From Desulfotignum sp032250905 (lineage in GTDB: Bacteria; Desulfobacterota; Desulfobacteria; Desulfobacterales; Desulfobacteraceae): a DNA stretch of 64,000 nt. The position numbers and the translations under genes were made by a program. The stretch spans positions 1 through 64,000 of the forward strand of contig JAVVEQ010000002.1 of NCBI GenBank assembly GCA_032250905.1, read 5' to 3'. Of the stretch, positions 24,543 through 32,436 are shown in pieces. How positions within the stretch are numbered: position 1 is the first letter of the stretch; each line of letters starts with the position of its first letter. The notes below the pieces were generated by a model. That model had not been told where the DNA came from and ran no database searches. It saw only the letters and a list, made by a program, of their open reading frames with translations.

Positions 24543-26032
24543 TGACGGGCTTGTTTTTTCTCAGCTGGACACCGGTCCTGCTGCTGACCGTTCTGGCCAT
24601 AGCTTTCAGACAGTCCGCCCTCGCCCTGTCCGTCTGGGGGGGTGTCTGGGCACTGATGCTGGCAAAAGGATTTTTTGACACCCCCCTTTCCGTGGGGATG
24701 ATGTCGGCCCTGGACGGGGTGTTCACCACCCTGCCGCTGATGCTGGTGATCCTGGGCGGCATCCTGTTTTCCTCCCTGTTGATCGAAGCCGGTTCACTGA
24801 ATCGGATCATGGCGTGGTTCCGGGCCGGAGCGGGGGACGGTTTGCGCCGGAACCTGCTCATCACTTTCGGAGTGGGCAATTTCATGGAAGGCACCGGCGT
24901 GATCGCCGAACCGGTGGTGGCGCCCATGCTTCGGACCGCCGGCGTGTCCGCCACCGGTGCAGCGGCATTGTCCATCATCGGGTATGCCGGGCTCATGTCC
25001 CTGGAAATGGCGGGCATCGTCATCACGGTGTTGTCTCTGGTCACCGGTCTCCCGTTGAGAGACCTTGGAATGGCGGCCGCCTGGATCTCCATTCCCGCAG
25101 TGCTGGTCATGGCCCTGGCTGCGCCCCTGTTTTTTGGAAAAGGTGCCGGGGGCCGGCGGGGGTTCTTACCGGCCCTGGGTGTGGGGCTGCTGCTGGGGTT
25201 TTCCGGCCTGGCAATTGTCTGGATGGGGGCCCTGCCCGTGTCCGGGGCCCTGGCCGGGGTGACGGTGATGGGAGTGATCGTTTTTTCAGGTCCGGGACGG
25301 ATGGGGCTGCCGCCCGGTATTATCAGAGACCTGGCCCCGTTTGTCTTTTTGATCGTCTGCCTGTTTTCAGTGAACTCCATTCCCGTGTTACGGAGCCTGA
25401 CTTTTGAGCGGGTGGTGTTCCAGGTCCAGGTGATTTCGGTTCACACCATCACATTCCGTCCGCTTTTTTCCGCATATCTCTACCTGTTTGCCGCCTTTTT
25501 CCTGACAGCAGTGCTGCACCGGATTTCTTTGCGTCGGATGAGCACCGTGATCTTTGCCAGCCTGACCCGAAGCTGGCCGGCCTTTGCCGCCATGGCCCTG
25601 TTCGGTGCCATGGGCCAGGTGATTTCCTACACCGGTTATGGGCCGGGATTTGCCGATCTGGATACGGCCCGAAACATCCCCTGGGTCATTTCCCAGGGCC
25701 TGGTGCAGTTCACAGGCGGCTGGTTTCCGGTTTTTGTGCCGCTGCTGGGCTGGGTGGGCACGTTTCTGACCGGTTACGGGGTGGCATCCCTGATGCTGTT
25801 CGGCAAGCTCCAGGTCGAGGCAGCCTCGCTTCTGGGAACCTCTGCGGCCTGGCTGGCCGGGGCCCTGGCTGTGGGATGTTCGCTGGGCTCCATCTCCTCG
25901 CCCTTCAAGGTGGCCCTGGCCACGGCCATGGTGGGCGCCGTGGGTAAAGAAGGCGCTGTCCTCCGTTACACCATTCCGCTGGGGATCATTGCCTGTCTGC
26001 TGGTGGGGGTGGTGGTGTGGATGGCGGCCTGA
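24539..26032 (+). CDS. L-lactate permease family transporter
   Basis: 497-residue inner-membrane protein of the LctP family, with about 12-13 hydrophobic segments. Family motifs include FGVGNFMEGTGVIAEPVVAP (about 115-134), the TGYGxxxxMLFGKLQ-like stretch at about 415-430, and the C-terminal GCSLGSISSPFKVALATAM (about 448-466). These carriers move lactate or glycolate with protons. It is somewhat shorter than E. coli LldP. No lactate dehydrogenase is adjacent, but lactate is a common substrate of sulfate reducers. The start at 24539 (or the second ATG at 24542) overlaps the end of dapF. Confidence 0.9.
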   Translation: MMTGLFFLSWTPVLLLTVLAIAFRQSALALSVWGGVWALMLAKGFFDTPLSVGMMSALDGVFTTLPLMLVILGGILFSSLLIEAGSLNRIMAWFRAGAGDGLRRNLLITFGVGNFMEGTGVIAEPVVAPMLRTAGVSATGAAALSIIGYAGLMSLEMAGIVITVLSLVTGLPLRDLGMAAAWISIPAVLVMALAAPLFFGKGAGGRRGFLPALGVGLLLGFSGLAIVWMGALPVSGALAGVTVMGVIVFSGPGRMGLPPGIIRDLAPFVFLIVCLFSVNSIPVLRSLTFERVVFQVQVISVHTITFRPLFSAYLYLFAAFFLTAVLHRISLRRMSTVIFASLTRSWPAFAAMALFGAMGQVISYTGYGPGFADLDTARNIPWVISQGLVQFTGGWFPVFVPLLGWVGTFLTGYGVASLMLFGKLQVEAASLLGTSAAWLAGALAVGCSLGSISSPFKVALATAMVGAVGKEGAVLRYTIPLGIIACLLVGVVVWMAA

Positions 26033-26046
26033 TGATTATGATGCAG

Positions 26047-26084
26047 CCAGGGAGAAGACGTTCTGAGATTCGCCATCTCCCTGG
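26047..26084. terminator. inverted repeat between converging permease and DUF3373 genes
   Basis: A perfect 9-bp repeat (CCAGGGAGA / TCTCCCTGG) with a 20-nt loop, placed between two converging genes. There is no T-run, so it would at most be a weak bidirectional terminator. Confidence 0.4.
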
Positions 26085-26117
26085 GAAAGCATCGCTTATG
26101 AGCTTGATTGAATCCGT

Positions 26118-27812
26118 TTAGAACCTTACAGTGGCTGAGATGTAACCGTCCCATACTTTGTCAGCGACAGGAAATAATGCGTTCAGGGCGTTGAGTTCTG
26201 ATATTTTTTCAGGTGCCCCTAACGGATTGCCGCTGCCCGTGTATTTATAGTCATAATGTCTGGCACCCAGTTTGACGAAAAAGTTTTGTCCAAAAATCGG
26301 CTGGATATAATACCCTTCATACACACTGCCTCTGGTGGCCAGTTTGCTCCCAACCAGAGAGTCTTCAGCACCGGTGAAGTTAAACCAGTATTCGGATCCC
26401 CAGTTGTATTCCAGGCCCAGCCGGCCGTTAAACGGCATGGGGAAAATGGCACCTGCATAAATACTGTAACCGTCATGATCTTCAAGGGTTCCATTGGAGC
26501 TGAGCAGTCCCTGACCCATGATTTCATAGAATGGATTGGCAGAGATCTGTGATGGAGACGTGTGGCTCCAGGAAAGGGCCAGGAACAGATCGATGTCTTT
26601 CTCAAACGTTTCGTATAAATTTTTTCTCAACAGCAGTGATGCCGCATCCCAGTCCCCGATATCGGTGCTGGGCTGCATGCGGCTGATGTATCCGCCGCTG
26701 TTCTGTTCAAACGAATACAAGCCGGTTGCCGGATCTTTGGCAACGGTAAACGGCATCACTGTCAGGCCGGTGAATCCGTCGGTGATGTCCCATGCATGGG
26801 CGTAATTGAGTACTGCGCTGGTGGAATCATCGTCAAATAAAGTGGCGATAAAGCCGAACATATGGACGTCGTCAACATCCGGCTGACTTGCCTCAAGGGA
26901 ATAGGAATTACCCCAGTCTCCTTCGAATCCGACACCGTAACAGAACTTCAGTGCCGCACCATAGATGCCGGTAACCTCTTCAAGGCCGAAATTCAGTGAT
27001 GCGCCGTCAAACTGCCAGTTGATGATGGTGCCCAAAGGGGATCCGGCTTCAAGGCTGTAGTTGGCGTATTCCAGAGGAGGTCCATAGGTGGATGGGCGGC
27101 GTCCCAGTGAGAAACTGACCGGGATGTTTCTCCAGTAATTGTTGTAAACAAAATAGGCCCGTTCCAGGCGCATCGTATCTCCATGAGGCAGAGAAGATGT
27201 GTTGCCGTCCATGGTGACATCGCCAAGACTGCCCTGATTGAACTTCACACCGGAGGAATCACCAAACACTTTATAAGCTGCCATTCTGCCGGAAAAACTC
27301 AACTGATCGTTTACTTTGGCATGCATGTTCACATGGAATTTATTGGTCAGTATCACATCATTGTCTGCATCAAATTTATCGGGGGGAGGGATCATCCCTG
27401 ACATGGCCATATTCTGGATGCGCTGCTGAATCTGTGTTAAAGAGGCATTATTGAACCCTCCGGATGCATACGGGATAAAAAAACCATTCACCAGCGCTGC
27501 CGGTGCTGCCTGCATATCTGAATAATGAAGGGTGTCGGCCCGGGACCGCAGTTCGATGCCAAGGGACAGCTTGTCGGTGGCCGTGTGAAGTTCCGCCTTG
27601 TTCATCCGGTCACTGAGATATTCTACCTCTTCGGTCTCTTCTTTGTTCTTTTTTTCAAGTTCGGCGATCTGTTCCTGAAGTTTTTTGATGTTCTGATTCA
27701 TTGCATCCAGCTGTTCTTTGAGCATGGTCACATCATCAGACGCATGGACACCGGGTACAGAGATCCCTGCCATGCAAGCGAGTAAAAGTAAAATCGCCAG
27801 TCCTTTTTTCAT
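26118..27812 (-). CDS. DUF3373 outer-membrane protein
   Basis: 564-residue exported protein of the DUF3373 family. Signal peptide at 1-24, then a coiled-coil stretch at about 27-70 (heptads in MLKEQLDAMNQNIKKLQEQ), typical of porin-like proteins that tether to the cell wall. The remainder is rich in alternating strands with aromatic girdles (for example WRNIPVSFSLGRRPSTYGPP at about 214) and ends in phenylalanine (ISATVRF), the usual mark of an outer-membrane beta-barrel. It follows a small cytochrome-like gene by 26 bp on the same strand. Function unknown; a porin or an outer-membrane part of an electron conduit are both possible. Confidence 0.85.
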   Translation of the reverse strand: MKKGLAILLLLACMAGISVPGVHASDDVTMLKEQLDAMNQNIKKLQEQIAELEKKNKEETEEVEYLSDRMNKAELHTATDKLSLGIELRSRADTLHYSDMQAAPAALVNGFFIPYASGGFNNASLTQIQQRIQNMAMSGMIPPPDKFDADNDVILTNKFHVNMHAKVNDQLSFSGRMAAYKVFGDSSGVKFNQGSLGDVTMDGNTSSLPHGDTMRLERAYFVYNNYWRNIPVSFSLGRRPSTYGPPLEYANYSLEAGSPLGTIINWQFDGASLNFGLEEVTGIYGAALKFCYGVGFEGDWGNSYSLEASQPDVDDVHMFGFIATLFDDDSTSAVLNYAHAWDITDGFTGLTVMPFTVAKDPATGLYSFEQNSGGYISRMQPSTDIGDWDAASLLLRKNLYETFEKDIDLFLALSWSHTSPSQISANPFYEIMGQGLLSSNGTLEDHDGYSIYAGAIFPMPFNGRLGLEYNWGSEYWFNFTGAEDSLVGSKLATRGSVYEGYYIQPIFGQNFFVKLGARHYDYKYTGSGNPLGAPEKISELNALNALFPVADKVWDGYISATVRF

Positions 27813-27838
27813 TGTTTTTCTCCTGTTCCCTCCAAGGG

Positions 27839-28183
27839 TTATTTACATTTTGCCGGTGTGGGAGAATCGGCGGCATGTTTGTACAGATAGGCATATATAT
27901 CTGCAATATCCTCATCAGACAGTTGGGACCACTCCTGCTTGCACAGAAATTCCTCATAGTCTTTTTTTTCAAACAAGCGTTTCCACTGGGCCATGGTTTT
28001 GCTGTCGGGACTTAAGGGAGGAACGGATGAGTTTACTTCACCCCTCTGGGCACAGGCCTTGTAAACCTTCTTGTAAGTATATTTGCCTTTTCTGTCATTT
28101 CCGTCCGGTTCATTTGCCATGCCGATACCTGCTGTCGAGACGATCAAGAGTATTGACAACATGAAAAAAATAGCTTTGCGCAT
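27839..28183 (-). CDS. small exported cytochrome-c-like protein lacking a haem motif
   Basis: 114-residue exported protein. Residues 1-23 are a signal peptide. The mature part has the helix pattern of small c-type cytochromes: KGKYTYKKVYKAC at the N-terminus, PPLSPDSKTMAQW in the middle and QLSDEDIADIYAYLYKHA at the C-terminus, the last very like the final helix of cytochrome c6/c551. However, where CxxCH is expected it reads KACAQRG, so no covalent haem can attach. Three cysteines remain. I chose ATG 28183, 57 bp inside a longer frame, because it gives a normal signal peptide and has GGAGAAAACC upstream. It probably shares a transcript with the DUF3373 gene. Confidence 0.72.
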   Translation of the reverse strand: MRKAIFFMLSILLIVSTAGIGMANEPDGNDRKGKYTYKKVYKACAQRGEVNSSVPPLSPDSKTMAQWKRLFEKKDYEEFLCKQEWSQLSDEDIADIYAYLYKHAADSPTPAKCK

Positions 28184-28564
28184 TGGTTTTCTCCTTTTGC
28201 TTAACGGTAGTTGGAATGAAAATACACGTCTGTGTGCCAATGAAGATCATTGCAACCATCATGCCATGCTCCCTGTACGGTAAATCTGCATCAAGAACAT
28301 GGATAACATTGCTGTTTCAGTGTGTTAAGATGGATTGTATCCATAAATGAGACGGGGTGATTGTCATGCATATGTTAATTTTTTGTTAATAGAAACCATT
28401 AACAGGTTAGCACTGTTCAAATAAATCAGGGTAATTTGAAAAGTAAGACAATGCCTCTTTCCATGAATGCGGTTGAATAACCGGTTTTTATTCATTAATA
28501 TACCATGGGTTTCGCCCCCATTGGGGCGTTAATGACCACTTACAAAGCAGACAAGAAAGGACAT
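28184..28564. promoter_or_regulatory. divergent intergenic region, AT-rich
   Basis: A 381-bp gap between the leftward cytochrome-like gene and the rightward fusion gene. It is AT-rich around 28365-28440 and holds TGGAT-TGT-ATCCA (about 28331-28343), a GTTAATTTTTTGTTAAT repeat and a short inverted repeat (CGCCCC / GGGGCG) at 28513-28528. Promoters for both directions must lie here, but none stands out as a good consensus match. Confidence 0.4.
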
Positions 28565-31500
28565 ATGGAACACAACTATTCATCCATACGAATCACGACC
28601 GCCCAGGCAGCAGACGTTGCCCGGCAGCTGTATCAGCTGACCGGGGATATTGTGCCGCTTCCCGGAGAACTGGATTTCAACTTTAAAATCACGGACAGCA
28701 GGCAAAGTTACATACTCAAGATCAGCCGGCCGGAGGTGTCTCCCGGTTATATCGAATTTCAGCAGGCCCTGCTGGATCATGTGAATGCATCAAAGAACCC
28801 CGTGGTCTGCCCGGAAGCGGTTCTGGCCGGGGACGGCAAAGCGATTACCCGGATTCTGGATGATGCCGGAACCCCCCGGCTGGTCCGTTTGTTGACTTGG
28901 ATAGACGGCCGGATGTGGTCGGATGTCAATCCTGTCACCGACCGGCTGCGGGTGAGCCTGGGCCGGCAGGCAGGGCAGGTGACCCAGGCACTGCAGGGGT
29001 TTGAACATGACCTGGCCCACCGGGACCTGGTGTGGGACCTGGCCCAGGCGGAGTGGACCCGGGATCACGTGCACCTGTTTACTGAAGAACAGCGGGAGAT
29101 CATCGATTTTTTCCATCAGCGGTTTACACAGATTCAACCCGTCTATCAGGGTCTGCGTAAAAGTGTGGTGCACAACGATGTCAATGACAACAACGTGGTT
29201 GTGACCGAAGACCGGGTCCATCCGGAAGTCCGGGCCATTATCGACTACGGGGATGCGGTATATACCCAGACCCTCAACGACCTGGCCGTGGCTGTGGCCT
29301 ATGCGGTCATGGGCAGACCCGACCCTCTGGCGGCGGCCCGGTGCGTGGTCAAGGGGTATCACGCGGCATTTCCCCTGGAACCCTCGGAGCTGGCCCTGCT
29401 GTATACCCTGGTAGCCATGCGCCTGGTGATCAGTGTCACGAAGTCGGCTCTCAACCGGGTCAAAGAGCCGGAAAACACCTATCTGCTGATCAGTGAAAAA
29501 CCGGCCTGGGATCTGTTGGCACAGTGGCGGGCCGTGGATGAACACCTGGCCCATTTCAGTTTCAGGCAGGCATGCTGCATGACGCCCCACCCTGATGAAT
29601 TGTCTTTTGTTGAATGGGCCAAAAATTCTGATACGCGGTTTTCAGATTTAGTCGGGGCCGGCGTCACGGATTGTGATGCCGCACCGGTTCCGGTTCCTGT
29701 GGACCTGAGCGTGGGAAGTCAATGGCTGGGCCATGCAAAAGAGTATACAGATCCGGAGCGGCTGGCCTTTGAACTGGGCCGTCTTTCCCGGCAACTGGCG
29801 GGAGCGGTGCCGGCGGGCGGATACCTGGAATACCGGGCTGAGCCGTTTCTGAAAGCCTATGAGGCCGGCATGGAAACACAGGGTGACATCCGGGCGGAGG
29901 GCAACAGCGGACCCGTCTGCCGCAGCCTGCATCTGGGCATGGATGTGTGGGCCAAACCGGACACCCCGGTTCGCGCACTGTTTGACGGCCGGGTGGTGCA
30001 GGCCCGGATGGATGCCAGTGACGGCCCTGCAACGGAAACTGTAATAGAAGCAGAAACGGGAACTAAAACGACCGCTGAAATTGGCGCTCCTGCCGGCAGT
30101 GCCGCGCTGGTCCTGGCACACCGCACCCCCGGTGGAATACGGTTTTATACCCTCTACGGCGGCCTGGATCCGGAGTGCCTGAACCGGGTGGACAAGGATC
30201 GGGTCATTGAAAAAGGGGCGCTGCTGGGGAGGGTGGCCACCCGGACAGCGGCTGGAAACCGGGTGCCTCATCTGCATTTCCAGGTGATGCTGGACCTCCT
30301 GGGGCAGGGATGTGCGTTTCCACGGGTGGTGTTTCCGGACCAGAGAGAGGTGTGGCAGAGCTTCTGTCCGGACCCCAATCTTTTTTTCAAACATCAGTCC
30401 CTGGCGCAGGGGCCGGGTGCGGACACGAACTCGGTCCTGGCCTTCCGCAGACAGCACCTGGGCAAGAGCCTGAGCCTGTCTTATGACACACCGCTGAAGA
30501 TTGTCCGGGGCAGCGGCGCGTTTCTGGTGGATGAGACCGGCAGATCTTTTCTGGATACCGTGAACAACGTGGCCCATGTGGGCCATGAACACCCCCGGGT
30601 GGTCAAAGCCGGCCAGGCCCAGATGGCCGTGCTCAATACCAACACCCGGTACCTGCATGACAGCATCAACCGGTTTGCCGAAGCACTGCTGGCGACGTTT
30701 CCTGATGACCTCTCCGTGGTGCATTTTGTGAATTCCGGCAGCGAGGCCAATGAACTGGCTTTGCGCATGGCAAGAGCGGTCAGCGGGCAGCGGGACATGA
30801 TTGCCGTGGAAGTGGGATATCACGGCAACACCGGGGCGTGTATCGATATCAGCTCCTATAAGTTTGACGGCAAAGGGGGACAGGGGGCACCGGCCCATAC
30901 CCATATCGTGCCGCTGCCCGATGCGTTCCGGGGCCTGTACCGGGGAACGGACACCGGTCCGAAATATGCGGCCCATGTCCGGGAACAGATCGACCGGGTT
31001 CATGCGGTCGGGAGAGGTATCGCCGGGTTCATCTGCGAAAGCATCATCAGCTGCGGGGGGCAGATAGAGCTGCCGGACGGGTATTTGAAAACCGCGTACG
31101 ACGCGGTACGCCAGGCCGGTGGCGTGTGTATCGCCGATGAGGTGCAGGTGGGCTGCGGCCGGGTGGGGCATGCATTCTGGGCGTTTGAACTGCATGACGT
31201 GGTGCCCGACATCGTCACCATCGGCAAGCCCATCGGCAACGGCCATCCCCTGGCGGCAGTGGTGTGTACCCGGAAAGTGGCCGACGCGTTTGCCAACGGC
31301 ATGGAGTATTTCAACACCTTTGGCGGCAACCCGGTGTCCTGCGCCATCGGCCTGGAGGTGCTCAAGGTGGTGGCGGATGAAGGTCTCCAGGAAAACGCCC
31401 TCGCTACCGGGGAGTATCTGAAAGCCGGACTGCGGGATTTGCAGAAACGGTTTCCGATTATCGGAGATGTGCGGGGCCAGGGGCTGTTTCTGGGGTTTGA

Positions 31501-31708
31501 ACTGGTGGATGAACGTCGCAGACCTCTGGGAGACCGGGCAGGATACCTGGCCAACCGGATGCGGGACTTCGGCATTCTCATGAGCACGGACGGCCGGGAC
31601 CACAATGTGCTCAAGATCAAGCCGCCGGTGGTGTTTTCCAGGACAAATGCGGATGAGCTGCTGTTCCGGCTGGGAACCGTCCTCGGTGAGGATGCCATGG
31701 CCATTTGA
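28565..31708 (+). CDS. three-domain fusion: APH-type kinase, M23 peptidase-like, class III aminotransferase
   Basis: 1047-residue fusion. Residues 1 to about 350 are an aminoglycoside-phosphotransferase/hydroxylysine-kinase-like domain with the catalytic loop VVHNDVNDNNVVV at about 200 and the metal-binding AIIDYGDAVYT at about 226. Residues about 440-590 resemble an M23 metallopeptidase, with HLGMD at about 456 and HLHFQV at about 569. Residues about 620-1047 are a class III PLP aminotransferase with NSGSEANELALRMA, CIADEVQVGCGRVG and PLP lysine in TIGKPIGNGHP at about 888. In animals the related kinase (HYKK) and lyase (PHYKPL) act in sequence on hydroxylysine, so a kinase plus phospho-lyase on an amino alcohol or amino acid is my inference. 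Start 28565 follows AGAAAGGA; an earlier ATG is at 28505. Confidence 0.88.
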   Translation: MEHNYSSIRITTAQAADVARQLYQLTGDIVPLPGELDFNFKITDSRQSYILKISRPEVSPGYIEFQQALLDHVNASKNPVVCPEAVLAGDGKAITRILDDAGTPRLVRLLTWIDGRMWSDVNPVTDRLRVSLGRQAGQVTQALQGFEHDLAHRDLVWDLAQAEWTRDHVHLFTEEQREIIDFFHQRFTQIQPVYQGLRKSVVHNDVNDNNVVVTEDRVHPEVRAIIDYGDAVYTQTLNDLAVAVAYAVMGRPDPLAAARCVVKGYHAAFPLEPSELALLYTLVAMRLVISVTKSALNRVKEPENTYLLISEKPAWDLLAQWRAVDEHLAHFSFRQACCMTPHPDELSFVEWAKNSDTRFSDLVGAGVTDCDAAPVPVPVDLSVGSQWLGHAKEYTDPERLAFELGRLSRQLAGAVPAGGYLEYRAEPFLKAYEAGMETQGDIRAEGNSGPVCRSLHLGMDVWAKPDTPVRALFDGRVVQARMDASDGPATETVIEAETGTKTTAEIGAPAGSAALVLAHRTPGGIRFYTLYGGLDPECLNRVDKDRVIEKGALLGRVATRTAAGNRVPHLHFQVMLDLLGQGCAFPRVVFPDQREVWQSFCPDPNLFFKHQSLAQGPGADTNSVLAFRRQHLGKSLSLSYDTPLKIVRGSGAFLVDETGRSFLDTVNNVAHVGHEHPRVVKAGQAQMAVLNTNTRYLHDSINRFAEALLATFPDDLSVVHFVNSGSEANELALRMARAVSGQRDMIAVEVGYHGNTGACIDISSYKFDGKGGQGAPAHTHIVPLPDAFRGLYRGTDTGPKYAAHVREQIDRVHAVGRGIAGFICESIISCGGQIELPDGYLKTAYDAVRQAGGVCIADEVQVGCGRVGHAFWAFELHDVVPDIVTIGKPIGNGHPLAAVVCTRKVADAFANGMEYFNTFGGNPVSCAIGLEVLKVVADEGLQENALATGEYLKAGLRDLQKRFPIIGDVRGQGLFLGFELVDERRRPLGDRAGYLANRMRDFGILMSTDGRDHNVLKIKPPVVFSRTNADELLFRLGTVLGEDAMAI

Positions 31709-31965
31709 GATGGGAGTTGAGCCACAATGTGTTCAACCAGAGATCCGGAACCGTCATTGCCGTGGCCATCACCAGTCAGCCCCAGCGGGCGGGTTTCCCT
31801 CTGACTTTGGAGCTAGCAGGCACTGGACTGCCTAAAAAATCCTGGGTAAAGATCAGTCAAATCCGGATTCTTTCAGTCCATCGGATCGGCAGGAAAATAG
31901 CCAGTGCATCGGACGAAGAAATGGCGCTCATCATCGACGGGTTGAACGAAATCATCGGCGGTTGA
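31705..31965 (+). pseudogene. 5'-truncated mazF/pemK toxin gene
   Basis: The frame reads HNVFNQRSGTVIAVAITSQP then RAGFPLTLEL, KKSWVKISQIRILSVHRIG and MALIIDGLNEIIGG, matching the C-terminal three quarters of PemK/MazF mRNA interferases. The N-terminal 25-30 residues that carry the RGDIxxVxF and GxRPalV motifs and catalytic Arg are missing; the sequence instead joins the end of the preceding fusion gene, and only a TTG at 31705 could start it. No antitoxin gene lies upstream. It is therefore almost certainly an inactive remnant, left when the upstream gene or its end arrived. Confidence 0.8.
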
Positions 31966-31974
31966 TCAAATGAC

Positions 31975-32436
31975 TCACCGAGGAGTGGATTCAGGGGGTT
32001 CCAGGCTCAGCCCCTTGGCGGCAGTCTCGGCGAATTTCTCCGGCATCCGGGTGACTTTGTTTTGATGATAATTGAAAAAAACGATCCCGGTTTTGGCTTC
32101 TATAACCAGGGAATTGTCCGGAATCCGGGTCACCCGGTAAAAGATATCACAGCCGTATTTGTTGAACTCTTTTGCGACCAGCTCTATTTTGAGCCGGTCT
32201 CCATGCCGGGCCTGGGCTTTGTAAATCACTGCCAGATCGGAAATAACGATGGCACATCCCTCAATATCTGTTTCTGAATACCCCAGATGGTTGAAATACC
32301 GGATCCTTGCTTCATGCAGAAGTGATACAAAGGCGTCGTTTCCCACATGATTGCCGTAATTGATGTCCTGAATCCTGACGGTCAGTTCAGTGGAATAGGC
32401 GAAAGTGTCAGGCAGGGTCAGTGCTATTCGGGCCAT
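31975..32436 (-). CDS. YbgC/4-hydroxybenzoyl-CoA-type acyl-CoA thioesterase
   Basis: 153-residue hot-dog-fold thioesterase, which hydrolyses an acyl-CoA to free acid and CoA. The signature is VRIQDINYGNHVGNDAFVSL at about 20-39 (in place of the D-x-x-x-H-x-x-x-Y pattern, here D-I-N-Y-G-N-H-V-G-N), followed by ARIRYFNHLGYSE and FFNYHQNKVTRMPE near the C-terminus. Start 32436 overlaps the end of the upstream flavoprotein by 13 bp, so it is the last gene of that operon; a frame running back to 32760 is a shadow of the flavoprotein. Substrate is unknown, but coupling to an enoate-reductase-like protein is suggestive. Confidence 0.85.
   Translation of the reverse strand: MARIALTLPDTFAYSTELTVRIQDINYGNHVGNDAFVSLLHEARIRYFNHLGYSETDIEGCAIVISDLAVIYKAQARHGDRLKIELVAKEFNKYGCDIFYRVTRIPDNSLVIEAKTGIVFFNYHQNKVTRMPEKFAETAAKGLSLEPPESTPR

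Noticed and set aside
24460..25380. 306-codon minus-strand frame opposite the lactate permease gene
   Set aside because: Composition is Pro/Arg/Ser-rich low-complexity antisense sequence; the plus strand encodes a clear transporter.
28505..28564. Upstream start at 28505 for the fusion protein
   Set aside because: The added 20 residues cover an inverted repeat and have no ribosome site, while 28565 has AGAAAGGA at good spacing.
29648..31603. 651-codon minus-strand frame opposite the fusion gene
   Set aside because: Long only because the opposite strand is rich in GC at third codon positions; no domain is visible and the plus strand has catalytic motifs throughout.
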